A stretch of DNA of 33,897 nucleotides from Streptomyces sp. SID11385 (GCF_010548245.1 NZ_JAAGLR010000279.1:1-33897), one strand, 5' to 3'; counted from the first letter of the stretch, positions 17,312 through 24,923 are shown. Notes: generated by a model from the sequence alone, not told the origin. Numbers and translations: made by a program.

Positions 17312-17676
17312 AGGTCGAGGTGTCGATCGGGCCGCGCTTCGCGGAGAGGCTGCTCGGCGGCGTCGGCGAGCGGATGCTGCGGCGTCGCGCCGAACGGGTC
17401 GCCGACCTGGCGCGCGCGTACGCGCCGGGCAGCATGGGACGGGGCATCACGATGCGGGTCGAGGGGCGCGGCCGGGGCATGGAAGCGATCATCACGAGCA
17501 CCCACCCGGCCAGTCGGTATGTGCTCCACGGTACGGCGCCGCACATCATCCGCCCTCGGAAGGCCCGCGCACTGCACTTCCAGGCCGGAGGACGCACCGT
17601 CTACGCAGCGGTTGTCCACCACCCGGGGACGCGAGCCAACAACTTCCTCGGGAGGGCCCTCCGCGAGGGTTTGTGA
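17308..17676 (+). CDS. HK97 gp10-like tail completion protein
   Basis: 122 residues, GTG overlapping the upstream stop (GTGA). Two amphipathic N-terminal segments with RFAERLLGG and RRAERVADLARAYAP are followed by a beta-rich core containing YVLHGTAPHIIRPRKARALHF and a C-terminal NNFLGRAL helix. The HGTxPHxIxP stretch is the usual signature of the gp10-like minor tail family, which helps join the tail to the head or caps the tube. This ends the connector group; a terminator-like hairpin lies 85 bases on. Confidence 0.75.
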   Translation: MKVEVSIGPRFAERLLGGVGERMLRRRAERVADLARAYAPGSMGRGITMRVEGRGRGMEAIITSTHPASRYVLHGTAPHIIRPRKARALHFQAGGRTVYAAVVHHPGTRANNFLGRALREGL

Positions 17677-17761
17677 AGGGCGGTCAGCGGGGCCTCGCGT
17701 CAGCTCTGGCGCTTGCTCGGCGGGCAGCGACAGACCACTCTCGGTAAAGGATCGGCAATGA

Positions 17762-17785
17762 GTCGGGACCGGGGGGAGGTCCGAC
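17762..17785 (+). terminator. Imperfect terminator hairpin after connector genes
   Basis: 17762-17770 pairs with 17778-17785 over eight base pairs with one bulged G. The rest of 17677-17933 has no gene I can support: it holds a TAAGCT hexamer (17789-17794), which could be a -10 for the next gene, and the direct repeat CCTCCTGCGG at 17865-17874 and 17886-17895. Confidence 0.45.
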
Positions 17786-17933
17786 GCGTAAGCTTTCGGA
17801 GGACCTTCCGGGAATGAAACCCCATCTGACCTGCGAAAACTCCCCCAGGGTGCATTTGCGGTCGCCTCCTGCGGCATGCGACTTTCCTCCTGCGGACCGC
17901 GCGATGGGCGCGGCAGATGCGGAGGAGCTTTCC

Positions 17934-18410
17934 ATGACCCTCACCGAGAGCGCGGCCCTGGGCATCGCCACGGGCGTGAGTGCAAACCTGCTGTGGGCGG
18001 CGGGTACGCACGGCAAGGCGAAGGCGCAGCAGGCTCTGCTCTGGCTGACTCGTCGCGAGAGGAACCGCGCCACGGTGAGCGAAAACCTGGCCGCCTTCAC
18101 CCCGGACGCGGACGAGTTGATCAACACCTACGACGCCACGCTAGGCACCGGCTGGGGGAGCCACGATTTCCGAGACGAGGTCACAGTCAAGACCGCAGCA
18201 TGGCGCGAACGGTTGGCTGCCCACCTGCTGGCCTACCCCGACGCGTTGAAGGACTTCGAGCGCTTCGAGGCAGACGGCATGGACGCGGACATGCGCTTCG
18301 TCGAGGTCAGTGTGGGCGGTGACATGGCGCTCGCCACGGCCACCGGGTCCGGCTCGTTCGGCAACATCGTCGGCGACGGTACGGTCATCCACCAGTACCT
18401 GCGAGGCTGA
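17934..18410 (+). CDS. Membrane-anchored hypothetical protein, possible moron
   Basis: 158 residues. GGAGGAG six bases before the ATG at 17934 decides this start; longer in-frame starts (17814, 17904) add low-complexity residues that look non-coding. One hydrophobic stretch near the N-terminus (about 6-24) could be a membrane anchor. A charged helical region follows, then a C-terminal tail with VSVGGDMALATATGSGSFGNIVGDG, a Gly-rich repeat pattern seen at the ends of many Streptomyces proteins of unknown role. It has no Cys, unlike nearly all its neighbours, and no resemblance to tail proteins. It sits between the connector group and the assembly chaperones with its own spacing. I infer an accessory gene (moron) carried by the phage. 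Confidence 0.65.
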   Translation: MTLTESAALGIATGVSANLLWAAGTHGKAKAQQALLWLTRRERNRATVSENLAAFTPDADELINTYDATLGTGWGSHDFRDEVTVKTAAWRERLAAHLLAYPDALKDFERFEADGMDADMRFVEVSVGGDMALATATGSGSFGNIVGDGTVIHQYLRG

Positions 18411-18464
18411 TCCTGCGAGCGCGAACCTGATCGACTGACCAGCCGTCCTGGCCCCCGTCAGCGA

Positions 18465-18526
18465 TAGTCTGGCGAGGCCGACTGGTTTCGGGCCGGGCAC
18501 CGTTCCCAAGAAGGGTGTGCCCTGTC
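18465..18526 (+). promoter_or_regulatory. Leader copy 3: before tail assembly chaperone
   Basis: TAGTCT (18465-18470), core CTGGTTTCGGGCC (18482-18494), stem GGGCAC/GTGCCC (18495-18500 with 18517-18522) and an inner CCC/GGG pair (18505-18507 with 18513-18515). The start GTG at 18527 is four bases past the outer stem. Confidence 0.7.
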
Positions 18527-18958
18527 GTGGCGACCAAAACCTTCGCGCTCCGCACCGAGCCCCACGTCGCCGAGATCGGCGACGAGGAACTGGCCTTCCA
18601 CCCCGAGATCGACGGGGACGACTACCTTGACGCCTACCAGGAGATCCTGGATGCGCGCCGCGCGGCCGGCGATGACGACATGGACGCGGCGCAGGCCCGC
18701 GACGTCACCGTCGCGACGCGCGCGTTCCTCGCGAAGCTGATGCTGCCGGAGTCGGCTGAGCGGTTCGCCAGCATGAGGCTGCCGATGCGGATCATGCTCG
18801 AACTCATGGAGTGGGTCGGTGACCTGTACGGGGGCGGGCGCCCTCCTACGTCATCGACCGACTCGTCGCGAGCATCGCGGAGGGCTGGGACGAGTGGGAC
18901 GGCGCCCTCGCGCTCCAAGGGATCGACCCCCGCTCGTGGACGCTCGCGCGCCTCCTGA
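18527..18958 (+). CDS. Tail assembly chaperone, short form
   Basis: 143 residues from the GTG at 18527, chosen because in the other leader copies the start codon follows the hairpin; the GTG at 18515 lies inside the stem. The N-terminal 100 residues (acidic, helical, ending LPMRIMLELMEWVGDLYGG) match the first of the two overlapping chaperone products found before tape measure genes in siphoviruses. After the G-run at 18830-18838 the sequence in this frame becomes Ser/Arg-rich low complexity, as expected where a frameshift moves ribosomes to the real continuation. The chaperone binds the tape measure during tail assembly and is not in the virion. Confidence 0.85.
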   Translation: MATKTFALRTEPHVAEIGDEELAFHPEIDGDDYLDAYQEILDARRAAGDDDMDAAQARDVTVATRAFLAKLMLPESAERFASMRLPMRIMLELMEWVGDLYGGGRPPTSSTDSSRASRRAGTSGTAPSRSKGSTPARGRSRAS

Positions 18959-19176
18959 GCGCTGCGGAGGCGTCGATGTACGCGGCGGCCGAGGACGACG
19001 CGGAGCGCGCCCGTATCCGTACCGCGCTGTACGCGCCGCCCCGTGGGGAGCGCGGCCCGAGGCGCCGCCGAGCCGCCGCCGCGCCTGCCGGGGCCGGTGC
19101 CTCGACTTCGGTGTTGCTGGCGCAGCTCGCCGCCGAGGATGAGCAGGTCGCGGGGATGCGACAGGGCTCCCGCTAG
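18823..19176 (+). CDS. Tail assembly chaperone extension, reached by -1 frameshift
   Basis: This frame opens just after a TGA at 18820-18822 and has no good start or ribosome-binding site of its own. Read on from the G-run it gives SYVIDRLVASIAEGWDEWDG, then GIDPRSWTLARLLSAAEASM, the classic second half of the phage tail assembly chaperone. The product is therefore a fusion with the first 100 or so residues of the 18527 gene. The slip must occur between 18823 and about 18840. It ends 98 bases before the tape measure leader hairpin, and its TAG stop is part of the next TAGTCT hexamer. Confidence 0.82.
   Translation, partial: PVRGRAPSYVIDRLVASIAEGWDEWDGALALQGIDPRSWTLARLLSAAEASMYAAAEDDAERARIRTALYAPPRGERGPRRRRAAAAPAGAGASTSVLLAQLAAEDEQVAGMRQGSR
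18830..18838 (+). other. Likely -1 ribosomal slippage site
   Basis: GGGGGCGGG in the overlap of the two chaperone frames. Zero-frame codons are TAC GGG GGC GGG CGC; the -1 frame continues as CGG GGG CGG GCG. The run allows near-cognate re-pairing of glycine tRNAs but is not a perfect X-XXY-YYZ heptamer, so the exact slip codon is uncertain. Confidence 0.65.
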
Positions 19177-19279
19177 TCTGAAATCTCCCGGGCCTACGAG
19201 TTCGGGACCCGGCCCATCGAGGCCGGGGCGCCGTCTGGTTCCGGGCCGGGCACCACCTCTCTTGTGAGGCCGGTGCCCG
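19174..19279 (+). promoter_or_regulatory. Leader copy 4: before tape measure, with a degenerate second copy
   Basis: The core CTGGTTCCGGGCC (19235-19247) leads into a perfect 9-bp stem CCGGGCACC/GGTGCCCGG (19246-19254 with 19272-19280) with a 17-base loop that holds GAGG (19266-19269). The last G of the stem is the first base of the GTG start. TAGTCT (19174-19179) is farther upstream than in other copies; between lies a GTTCGGGACCCGGCC stretch with its own 7-bp hairpin (19208-19214 with 19221-19227), which reads like a worn duplicate of the element. Confidence 0.7.
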
Positions 19280-22200
19280 GTGGCCGACGACTCTGCGCGT
19301 ATCCGGATCGAGCTGGACGACTCCGGTGTGCCCGAGGAGGCGCGCGCGCTCGGCGTCCGGATCAGGACGGCGCTGCGCCGAGGGCTGCGCGGCTTCGAAC
19401 GGGACCTGCGCGCGGCGCTGTCCGACATCAGGGTCCAGGTCCGGGTCGAGCCGGACCTGCGGGGCTTCAACCGGGCCCTGCTACGCGGACTGCGGGAGCG
19501 CTTCGACGCGATCCGGGTCCCCGTCGAGCCCGACCTGCGCGGCTTCGAGACGGCGCTGCTCCGGGGGCTTCGGGGGCTGGAGGTCTCAGTCCGGGTCACC
19601 CCGGACTTCACCGGCTTCGACGCACGCGTCCGCGCGCACCGCCCGCCCCCGCTGGATGTTCGCGTCCAACCGGATCTCGACCGGTCGGTCCTGGCACGGG
19701 TGTCGTCCGTTCTCGGCCAGGGGCTCGGGCGGGCGATGGGCGCCGTCACGGGGGTGGCGGGCAAGCTCGGAAAGGCCCTCAGCGGGCTGCTCATCTTCGG
19801 GGCGGTCGGGATCTCGGCGGCCTCCGCGGCGTCCGGGATCGGGGCCTTCCTCGCCGCTCTCGCGCCCGCCGCGGGGATCGTCGCGGCGCTCCCCGCCGCT
19901 GTCGTCGGTCTCCAGGCCGCGTTCCAGACGCTTCGTCTCGCGACGTTCGGCGTCGGCGAAGCGCTGTCGGCCGCGTTCGGGGACGACTCCGGGAAGTACG
20001 CGGAGGCGCTGGAGAAGCTGGCGCCGGCCGCGCGGTCGGCCGTCGAGTCGGTCCGCGCGCTGCGGCCGGAGCTGTCAGCTGTCCAGCAGGCCGTCCAGCA
20101 GAGCTTCTTCAAGCAGTTCGCGGGCGACATCTCCGGAGCGGTCAAGAACCTCCTCCCGCTTCGGACTCAACTCTCCGGCCTGGCAGGTGAGTTCGGCCGC
20201 GCGGCGAGTGAGGGGCTGCGGTTCGCGGGATCGCAGCAGGCCCTCGCGCCGCTGCGGGCGATCCTGGAGGGCACCCGCTCCGCCGCCTCCGGGCTGTCCA
20301 CGGCCATCGCCCCGCTCGCGAAGGGCTTCCTGGACATTGCGGCGGCGGTGCTCCAGGCGTTTGGCCCGTCGGCCGGGGCGAGCATCGCGCAGACCGGTGC
20401 TGACTTCGGCACCTGGCTGTCGGTGCTCGCCGCGTCGGGGCGGGCGGTCGACGGGGTGCGCGATGCCCTCGGGGTCTTCCGGCAGCTCGGCGAGATCGCC
20501 TCGAATGTCGGGGGCATCATCGGGGGCGCCTTCCGGTCTGCTGAGGGTGCAGGGGCGGGCCTCCTCACCCGACTCGCTGATCTGACCGCCAGCGCGCGAG
20601 ACTTCGTCACCAGCGCGGCCGGGCAGGAGACGCTCGGCAACATCTTCAGCACGGTCGCCACGATCGGCGCGCAGCTCGGCCCGATCATCGGTGCGCTGGT
20701 CACGCAGCTAGGGGAGATCGCTCCTGCGCTCGCGCCGGTCTTCACCGCCCTGGGGCCTGCGCTGGTCGGGCTGATCGATGCGCTGGGGCCCGCGCTCACC
20801 GCGATCGCGCCCGCCCTGGTGGGCGTCGCGGAAGGGCTCGCGGGTGCCTTCGACGGGCTCGGCCCGGGGCTCAGTGTCGCAGGCGAGGCGGTGGCCGCGC
20901 TGCTGACGGCGCTCGGGCCTCTGCTTCCGGTCGTCGGGGATTTCGTGGCCGCCCTGGCGGATGGGCTGATGCCGGTCGCGCAGCAGCTCGCCGACGGGCT
21001 GGGCGCGCTGGGGCCGGCGCTGGTTCCCCTGGGGAGCGCGATCGCTGACGCGCTGACCGCGCTGGCTCCCCTCCTGCCCCTCGCAGGCGATCTGGTCGGC
21101 GTGCTGGGCGAAGCCCTCGCCCCCGTCCTGGACAGCCTCGCCCAGCTCTTCGAGCCGATCATCGAGGCGCTGTCCGGCGCGCTGCTGCCCGTCCTGCCGC
21201 AGATCGCGGATGCGTTCGCGACGCTGTGGCAGGCGGTCGCTCCCCTCCTCGTAGGCGGGGGCGCGCTCGGGGGCGTGTTCGACGGGCTTGCTCCCGTCCT
21301 CGCGACGGTGGCGGAGACGCTCGGGCAGCTCGCGGGCGCCCTTGCTCCCGTCGTCGCGTCGATCTCCGGCGCGCTCGTACCAGTAGTTCCGCAGCTCGTC
21401 GAGGCGTTCGCGGCGATGCAGCAGGGCATCGTGCCGCTGCTCCCCGCAGTGGCCGAACTGGTCGTCGCGCTGTCGCCGATCGCGGTCTTGCTCGTGACGA
21501 TCGCCGGCTTCGTGCTCCAGGTCGCGGCGGCCTTCGCGTCGTGGCTGGCGATCAGCGCGGTCGTGCCGATCATCAGCGGGATCGTCACCGTTGTATCCGG
21601 CCTGATCAGCGGGCTCTCGGCAGTCATTGCCTTCATCGTGGGGCTGCCCGCCATGATCATTTCCGGGCTGAGTGCGTTCGGCTCGATGATCGCGGAGTTC
21701 TTCGTGGGCGCCTGGCAGGCTGGCGTCGCCGCGATCCAGGCCGGGGCGAGTGGGCTAGTCACCTTCTTCACCGCTCTGCCGGGCCAGATCCTCGCCGGGC
21801 TCGCCGCGCTCCCGGGCCTGCTGGTGGACCTGTTCGTGAACGCGGTGGCGGGACTGGGCATCGTCGTGCTCACCGCCCTGGCCGGGATCGTCGGGCTCTT
21901 CTTCCAGTTGCCCGGCATGATCACAAACGCCCTGGTGAGCCTCGGGGCCCTCCTCGTCTCCGCCTTCGTCTCGGGGTTCAACACGACCACGGCAGCGATC
22001 AGTTCGTTCACCTCGGCCGCCGTCTCCTTCTTCGCCACCCTGCCCGGACGGATCGCTGGCGCCTTGGCCAGCCTGGGAAGTACCGTGCTCGGAGCCTTCC
22101 GGTCGGCTGGCACCTCCGCGCTCTCCACGGCGCGCTCGTTCGGGTCGAGCGCCGTTTCGTTCTTCGCGTCGCTGCCTGGCCGGATCGGCAGCGCGCTCGC

Positions 22201-22678
22201 CTCGTTGCCCGGTCGCATCGCGGGCGTGTTCCGCTCTGCCGCCGGTTCTGCGCGGTCCGCGGTGAGCAGCCTGATCAGCGGTGTCGTCTCGATGTTCTCG
22301 GGGCTGGGTGGGCGGATCGTGGCGAGCATCGGGGACATCGGCGGCCGGATCATCGGCAAGATCAAGAACGGCTTGCCGGGCCCGGTGCGGAAGCTGCTGC
22401 CCTTCGCGAACGGGGGCATCGTGGACGGCCCAACACCGGCGCTCGTGGGTGAGGCAGGGCGTGAGGTCATCATCCCCTTGACGCGCCCGCAGCGCGCGCG
22501 GCAGCTCGTCGAGCAGTCCGGGCTGCTCCAGGTGATCGGCGCCCCGGCGCCCCCCGCCGCCGCGCCGTCCGGGCCTCGGGCTGTGCACCACCACACCTGG
22601 AACCTCCACGAGGTCGGGTCCGCCGAGACGACAGCTCACCGGGTGATCAATCGTCTCGCTCTGACGGCGGGCGTGTGA
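19280..22678 (+). CDS. Tape measure protein
   Basis: 1132 residues. The N-terminal 140 residues are Arg-rich with two clear and one weaker PDLRGF repeat about 26 residues apart (57-72, 83-98, 108 on). The body alternates long hydrophobic and small-residue stretches (Ala/Gly/Leu/Ile) typical of tape measures, with a repeated ALGPALxxL pattern. The C-terminal FANGGIVDGPTPALVGEAG (about 1040-1060) and EVIIPL are a standard tape measure end. It sets tail length and is ejected ahead of DNA. Position after the frameshifting chaperone confirms the call. By the family rule of about 1.5 angstrom per residue the tail would be near 170 nm. The GTG start is the one at the leader hairpin. Long minus-strand frames here are shadows. 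Confidence 0.93.
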   Translation: MADDSARIRIELDDSGVPEEARALGVRIRTALRRGLRGFERDLRAALSDIRVQVRVEPDLRGFNRALLRGLRERFDAIRVPVEPDLRGFETALLRGLRGLEVSVRVTPDFTGFDARVRAHRPPPLDVRVQPDLDRSVLARVSSVLGQGLGRAMGAVTGVAGKLGKALSGLLIFGAVGISAASAASGIGAFLAALAPAAGIVAALPAAVVGLQAAFQTLRLATFGVGEALSAAFGDDSGKYAEALEKLAPAARSAVESVRALRPELSAVQQAVQQSFFKQFAGDISGAVKNLLPLRTQLSGLAGEFGRAASEGLRFAGSQQALAPLRAILEGTRSAASGLSTAIAPLAKGFLDIAAAVLQAFGPSAGASIAQTGADFGTWLSVLAASGRAVDGVRDALGVFRQLGEIASNVGGIIGGAFRSAEGAGAGLLTRLADLTASARDFVTSAAGQETLGNIFSTVATIGAQLGPIIGALVTQLGEIAPALAPVFTALGPALVGLIDALGPALTAIAPALVGVAEGLAGAFDGLGPGLSVAGEAVAALLTALGPLLPVVGDFVAALADGLMPVAQQLADGLGALGPALVPLGSAIADALTALAPLLPLAGDLVGVLGEALAPVLDSLAQLFEPIIEALSGALLPVLPQIADAFATLWQAVAPLLVGGGALGGVFDGLAPVLATVAETLGQLAGALAPVVASISGALVPVVPQLVEAFAAMQQGIVPLLPAVAELVVALSPIAVLLVTIAGFVLQVAAAFASWLAISAVVPIISGIVTVVSGLISGLSAVIAFIVGLPAMIISGLSAFGSMIAEFFVGAWQAGVAAIQAGASGLVTFFTALPGQILAGLAALPGLLVDLFVNAVAGLGIVVLTALAGIVGLFFQLPGMITNALVSLGALLVSAFVSGFNTTTAAISSFTSAAVSFFATLPGRIAGALASLGSTVLGAFRSAGTSALSTARSFGSSAVSFFASLPGRIGSALASLPGRIAGVFRSAAGSARSAVSSLISGVVSMFSGLGGRIVASIGDIGGRIIGKIKNGLPGPVRKLLPFANGGIVDGPTPALVGEAGREVIIPLTRPQRARQLVEQSGLLQVIGAPAPPAAAPSGPRAVHHHTWNLHEVGSAETTAHRVINRLALTAGV

Positions 22679-23264
22679 CGTCATCCGTCGTCGCTGCGGG
22701 GAGCGCCTTGAGGACGGCCTGCACGCTCTCGGCCAGAAGGGCGACGTCGCGACGCAGGGCGGCGAAGTCCGGCGCCGGCTTGGGCGCCTTGCTGGAGCGG
22801 CCGCGAGCGGGCGTCGCGTTCGGGTTTCCGCTGAGGACCTTGAGCGCGGTGGGGCGCGAGACGACCTCGCTGACGAGTTCGGCGATCGCGTTTTTGGAGA
22901 GGTCCTCGTCGAAGGTGTAGGCGTCGATCATGGCCTGGTTCAGCTCTTCGCGAGCCACCTCGTAAGCCAGATTCGCCACCTGCATGTTCTCGACCGCCTC
23001 TTCGAGTCCGGCGATGCCCTCGGAGACGGGTGCCGAGGTCACGACCTGCACGTAGACGCCCTCATCGCTGCGCACCTCGACCTCGGCGGCCAGCTCCTTC
23101 ACCCCGTCGGGGGCGGAGTCGTGCCACTCGCGGAGAAGGTGCCGCCCGAGGGCGTGCGCCGTGCCTGCCCAGTCGTCCGTTTTATCTCGCTTCTGGGGCT
23201 GGTTCCAGGTGTTGAGGGCGTCAGCGATAGCGGGGACTTGGATTTCGTAGTTGTACGTTGCCAC
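22647..23264 (-). CDS. Leaderless reversed gene, possible DNA-binding protein
   Basis: 205 residues from the GTG at 23264, read toward the tape measure and overlapping its 3' end by 32 bases. I do not recognise the family. The protein is acidic and helical, with an EVEVRSDEGVYVQVV beta stretch (62-75), a long helix (about 84-115), and a segment at about 123-145 (KNAIAELVSEVVSRPTALKVLSG) that resembles a helix-turn-helix with a longer turn. A basic Pro/Ala linker (about 150-166) and a final helix follow. A strong promoter places the transcript start at or one or two bases from the GTG, so the mRNA is leaderless. Being the only minus-strand gene inside the tail block, it is likely expressed in the prophage state as a moron: immunity, exclusion or regulation are possible and none is shown. 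Confidence 0.75.
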   Translation of the reverse strand: MATYNYEIQVPAIADALNTWNQPQKRDKTDDWAGTAHALGRHLLREWHDSAPDGVKELAAEVEVRSDEGVYVQVVTSAPVSEGIAGLEEAVENMQVANLAYEVAREELNQAMIDAYTFDEDLSKNAIAELVSEVVSRPTALKVLSGNPNATPARGRSSKAPKPAPDFAALRRDVALLAESVQAVLKALPAATTDDVTRPPSERDD

Positions 23265-23271
23265 ACCCCAG

Positions 23272-23300
23272 AGCCTACAGGTAACCATTTGCCTAGTCAA
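23272..23300 (-). promoter_or_regulatory. Sigma70-type promoter of the leaderless gene
   Basis: On the minus strand TTGACT (23300-23295) is separated by exactly 17 bases from TAGGCT (23277-23272). The GTG start codon comes seven bases after the -10, which is where transcription should begin, leaving no 5' leader and no ribosome-binding site. Confidence 0.75.
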
Positions 23301-23343
23301 CGCCTTGACCACCCGACGCGCCTCTTCCTCAAACGCCTGCGCC

Positions 23344-23400
23344 TACGCTGGGGGAGCCGTCTGGTTGCGGGCCGGGCCGTTCACCTCAGAAGGGCCGGCC
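23344..23400 (+). promoter_or_regulatory. Leader copy 5: before first distal tail gene
   Basis: TACGCT (23344-23349), core CTGGTTGCGGGCC (23361-23373), stem 23370-23378 with 23392-23400 pairing at 8 of 9 positions around a 13-base loop. AGAAGGG (23388-23394) is the ribosome-binding site, partly in the 3' arm. The GTG at 23401 follows with no gap. Confidence 0.75.
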
Positions 23401-24858
23401 GTGCTGGAGTGGTACCTGACCCTGGGCGGGACCGAAATCGCCAACCACGCGCGGCTCTCCCGCTACTTGGAGACAGTGGGAAGTCCGCTCACCGAGGCAT
23501 CTCCGTGCGGCTGCGAGACCTTCGACGCGGCCCTGGTGGGCGATGAGCCGTACACCACGCCCGAGGAGGACGCGGCGCCGTGGTGGGACCCGGACGTCCC
23601 GGAGTCCGCCGACTTCGCCGGGCTCCTGGTCCTGGACGTGAAGGGCATCGACGACTCCCCCGTCAGCCGCTCCGTGTCGGCAGCGGTGACCGGGGGCGCC
23701 GCGCTCGGCCCGGCCAACGTCGGGGCCCGCACCCTCACGGTCAGCGGCGTCCTCCTGGGCTCCTCGTGCTGCGGGGTGGAGTACGGGCTGCGCTGGCTCG
23801 GGCGCGCCCTGGAGGGGTGCACGGGCCCGGGGTGCGGCGGGGACTGCCTCAGCCTGTTCAACTGCTGCCCGAGCGAGGAGGCTGCCGATCCGGAGGAGTT
23901 CGCGGCCCGGCACCGGCGGACGCTGCGGCGCGTCGCGCTCGTCTCGGGGCCCACCGTGACGGCGCGGCACGGTGGCGGGGGCTGCTCCGGCTCGGGCGGC
24001 TGCTCCGTCGGAGCGGACATGCTCCAGGTCGAGTTCGTCCTCACCGCCGGTACGCCGTGGGCGTGGACCGATCCGGTGCCCGTCCTCGACGTGGCCGTGC
24101 CGACCGATGACGGGTCGGAGTGCGTGGTGTGGTGCGTGCATCCGAAGGACGAGCCGCCGGCGCCCGAGCCGGTCTGTCTGGAGCTCACGGACGCGGCGTG
24201 CGCGCCGGGGACGGTGAGGGTCGAGGCCGCCGAGGGCGACGGCTCTGAGGTTGACTGCTCGGTCGTCTGGCTGGACGACAGCCTGACCGAGCGCCCCTGC
24301 GCGACGTGTCGGCTCGCGGAGTGCCCGGACGAGCGCGACGTCTGCGGCGACCCCTCGTGCACCACGCCGACCCCGCCGGTCCCGCCCCCGCCGGAGACCT
24401 GCTTCCGGCGCGCGCTCGCGGTGAACTCTCAGGCGTACGAGCTGGACTTGGGCGACTGGCCGCGCTGGTTCGGGGCGGTGCCGCTGATCGAGGTGCACGC
24501 GGGGAGCCGGGAGCTGCGCCGGGTCACCGTCTCCTTCTTCGAGCGGAGCGCCACGCATGAGGGCATGACGTGCGCGCAGGTTGCGGAGGAGGAGCGGTGC
24601 CGCCCGCACAGTGTCTTCGAGATCGGGTACGTACCGGCGGGGGGCGTGCTCACTCTCGACGGGCAGGTGGGGCGGGCGACCGTGGAGTGCGCGGGGTCGT
24701 ACGGGACGAGCACCGACGCGTACGGCAGGGACGGGCTGCCGCTGGAGTTCCCGTTGCTGGACTGCGCGAGGTACTGCGTCCTCGTCGAGGCTGACGCGAT
24801 CTTCACCCCGGCCGAGGACGCCTCGCTGTCGGTCTCGCTCTCCGGCCGGGAGTACTGA
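23401..24858 (+). CDS. Distal/minor tail protein
   Basis: 485 residues. The GTG at 23401 is the start because it abuts the leader hairpin; a longer reading frame from 23251 runs through the promoter and leader. It starts with a WYLTLGGTEIANHARLSRYL strand pattern, as in first-after-tape-measure proteins of actinophages, followed by NVGARTLTVSGVLLGSSCCGVEYGLRW. About 30 Cys residues, a Pro-rich linker near residues 320-330 (TPTPPVPPPP) and a C-terminal half that restarts with a beta domain suggest a two-domain tail-tip ring with a carbohydrate-binding-like end. Distal tail role is inferred from position and N-terminal pattern. Confidence 0.75.
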   Translation: MLEWYLTLGGTEIANHARLSRYLETVGSPLTEASPCGCETFDAALVGDEPYTTPEEDAAPWWDPDVPESADFAGLLVLDVKGIDDSPVSRSVSAAVTGGAALGPANVGARTLTVSGVLLGSSCCGVEYGLRWLGRALEGCTGPGCGGDCLSLFNCCPSEEAADPEEFAARHRRTLRRVALVSGPTVTARHGGGGCSGSGGCSVGADMLQVEFVLTAGTPWAWTDPVPVLDVAVPTDDGSECVVWCVHPKDEPPAPEPVCLELTDAACAPGTVRVEAAEGDGSEVDCSVVWLDDSLTERPCATCRLAECPDERDVCGDPSCTTPTPPVPPPPETCFRRALAVNSQAYELDLGDWPRWFGAVPLIEVHAGSRELRRVTVSFFERSATHEGMTCAQVAEEERCRPHSVFEIGYVPAGGVLTLDGQVGRATVECAGSYGTSTDAYGRDGLPLEFPLLDCARYCVLVEADAIFTPAEDASLSVSLSGREY

Positions 24859-24866
24859 CCTGGCCG

Positions 24867-24923
24867 TACGCTGGGCCTAGCCGTCTGGTTGCGGGCCGGG
24901 CCCCCTGAGACGGAAGGCCGTTG
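24867..24923 (+). promoter_or_regulatory. Leader copy 6: before tail hub gene
   Basis: TACGCT (24867-24872) and core CTGGTTGCGGGCC (24885-24897). Only a weak 4-bp GGCC/GGCC stem can form with 24916-24919. GGAAGG (24912-24917) is six bases before the ATG at 24924. Confidence 0.65.

Noticed and set aside
17814..17933. Longer N-terminus for the 17934 gene
   Set aside because: The extra residues are low complexity, and GGAGGAG at the right distance marks 17934 as the start.
18515..18526. GTG at 18515 as chaperone start
   Set aside because: It lies in the 3' arm of the leader hairpin; the other copies place the start just after the arm, here 18527.
20167..22596. 809-codon minus-strand open frame opposite the tape measure
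   Set aside because: Ser/Ala/Pro-rich shadow; the plus strand is a clear tape measure.
14416..23349. TTGACC exactly 33 bases before the TAC-CT hexamer at two leader copies (14416 and 23305) as a distal -35
   Set aside because: The spacing is too long for a sigma70 -35 and the other copies do not have it; probably coincidence.
23251..23400. Extended N-terminus of the 23401 gene from 23251
   Set aside because: The added 50 codons would run through the TACGCT hexamer and the leader hairpin, and overlap the divergent gene start.
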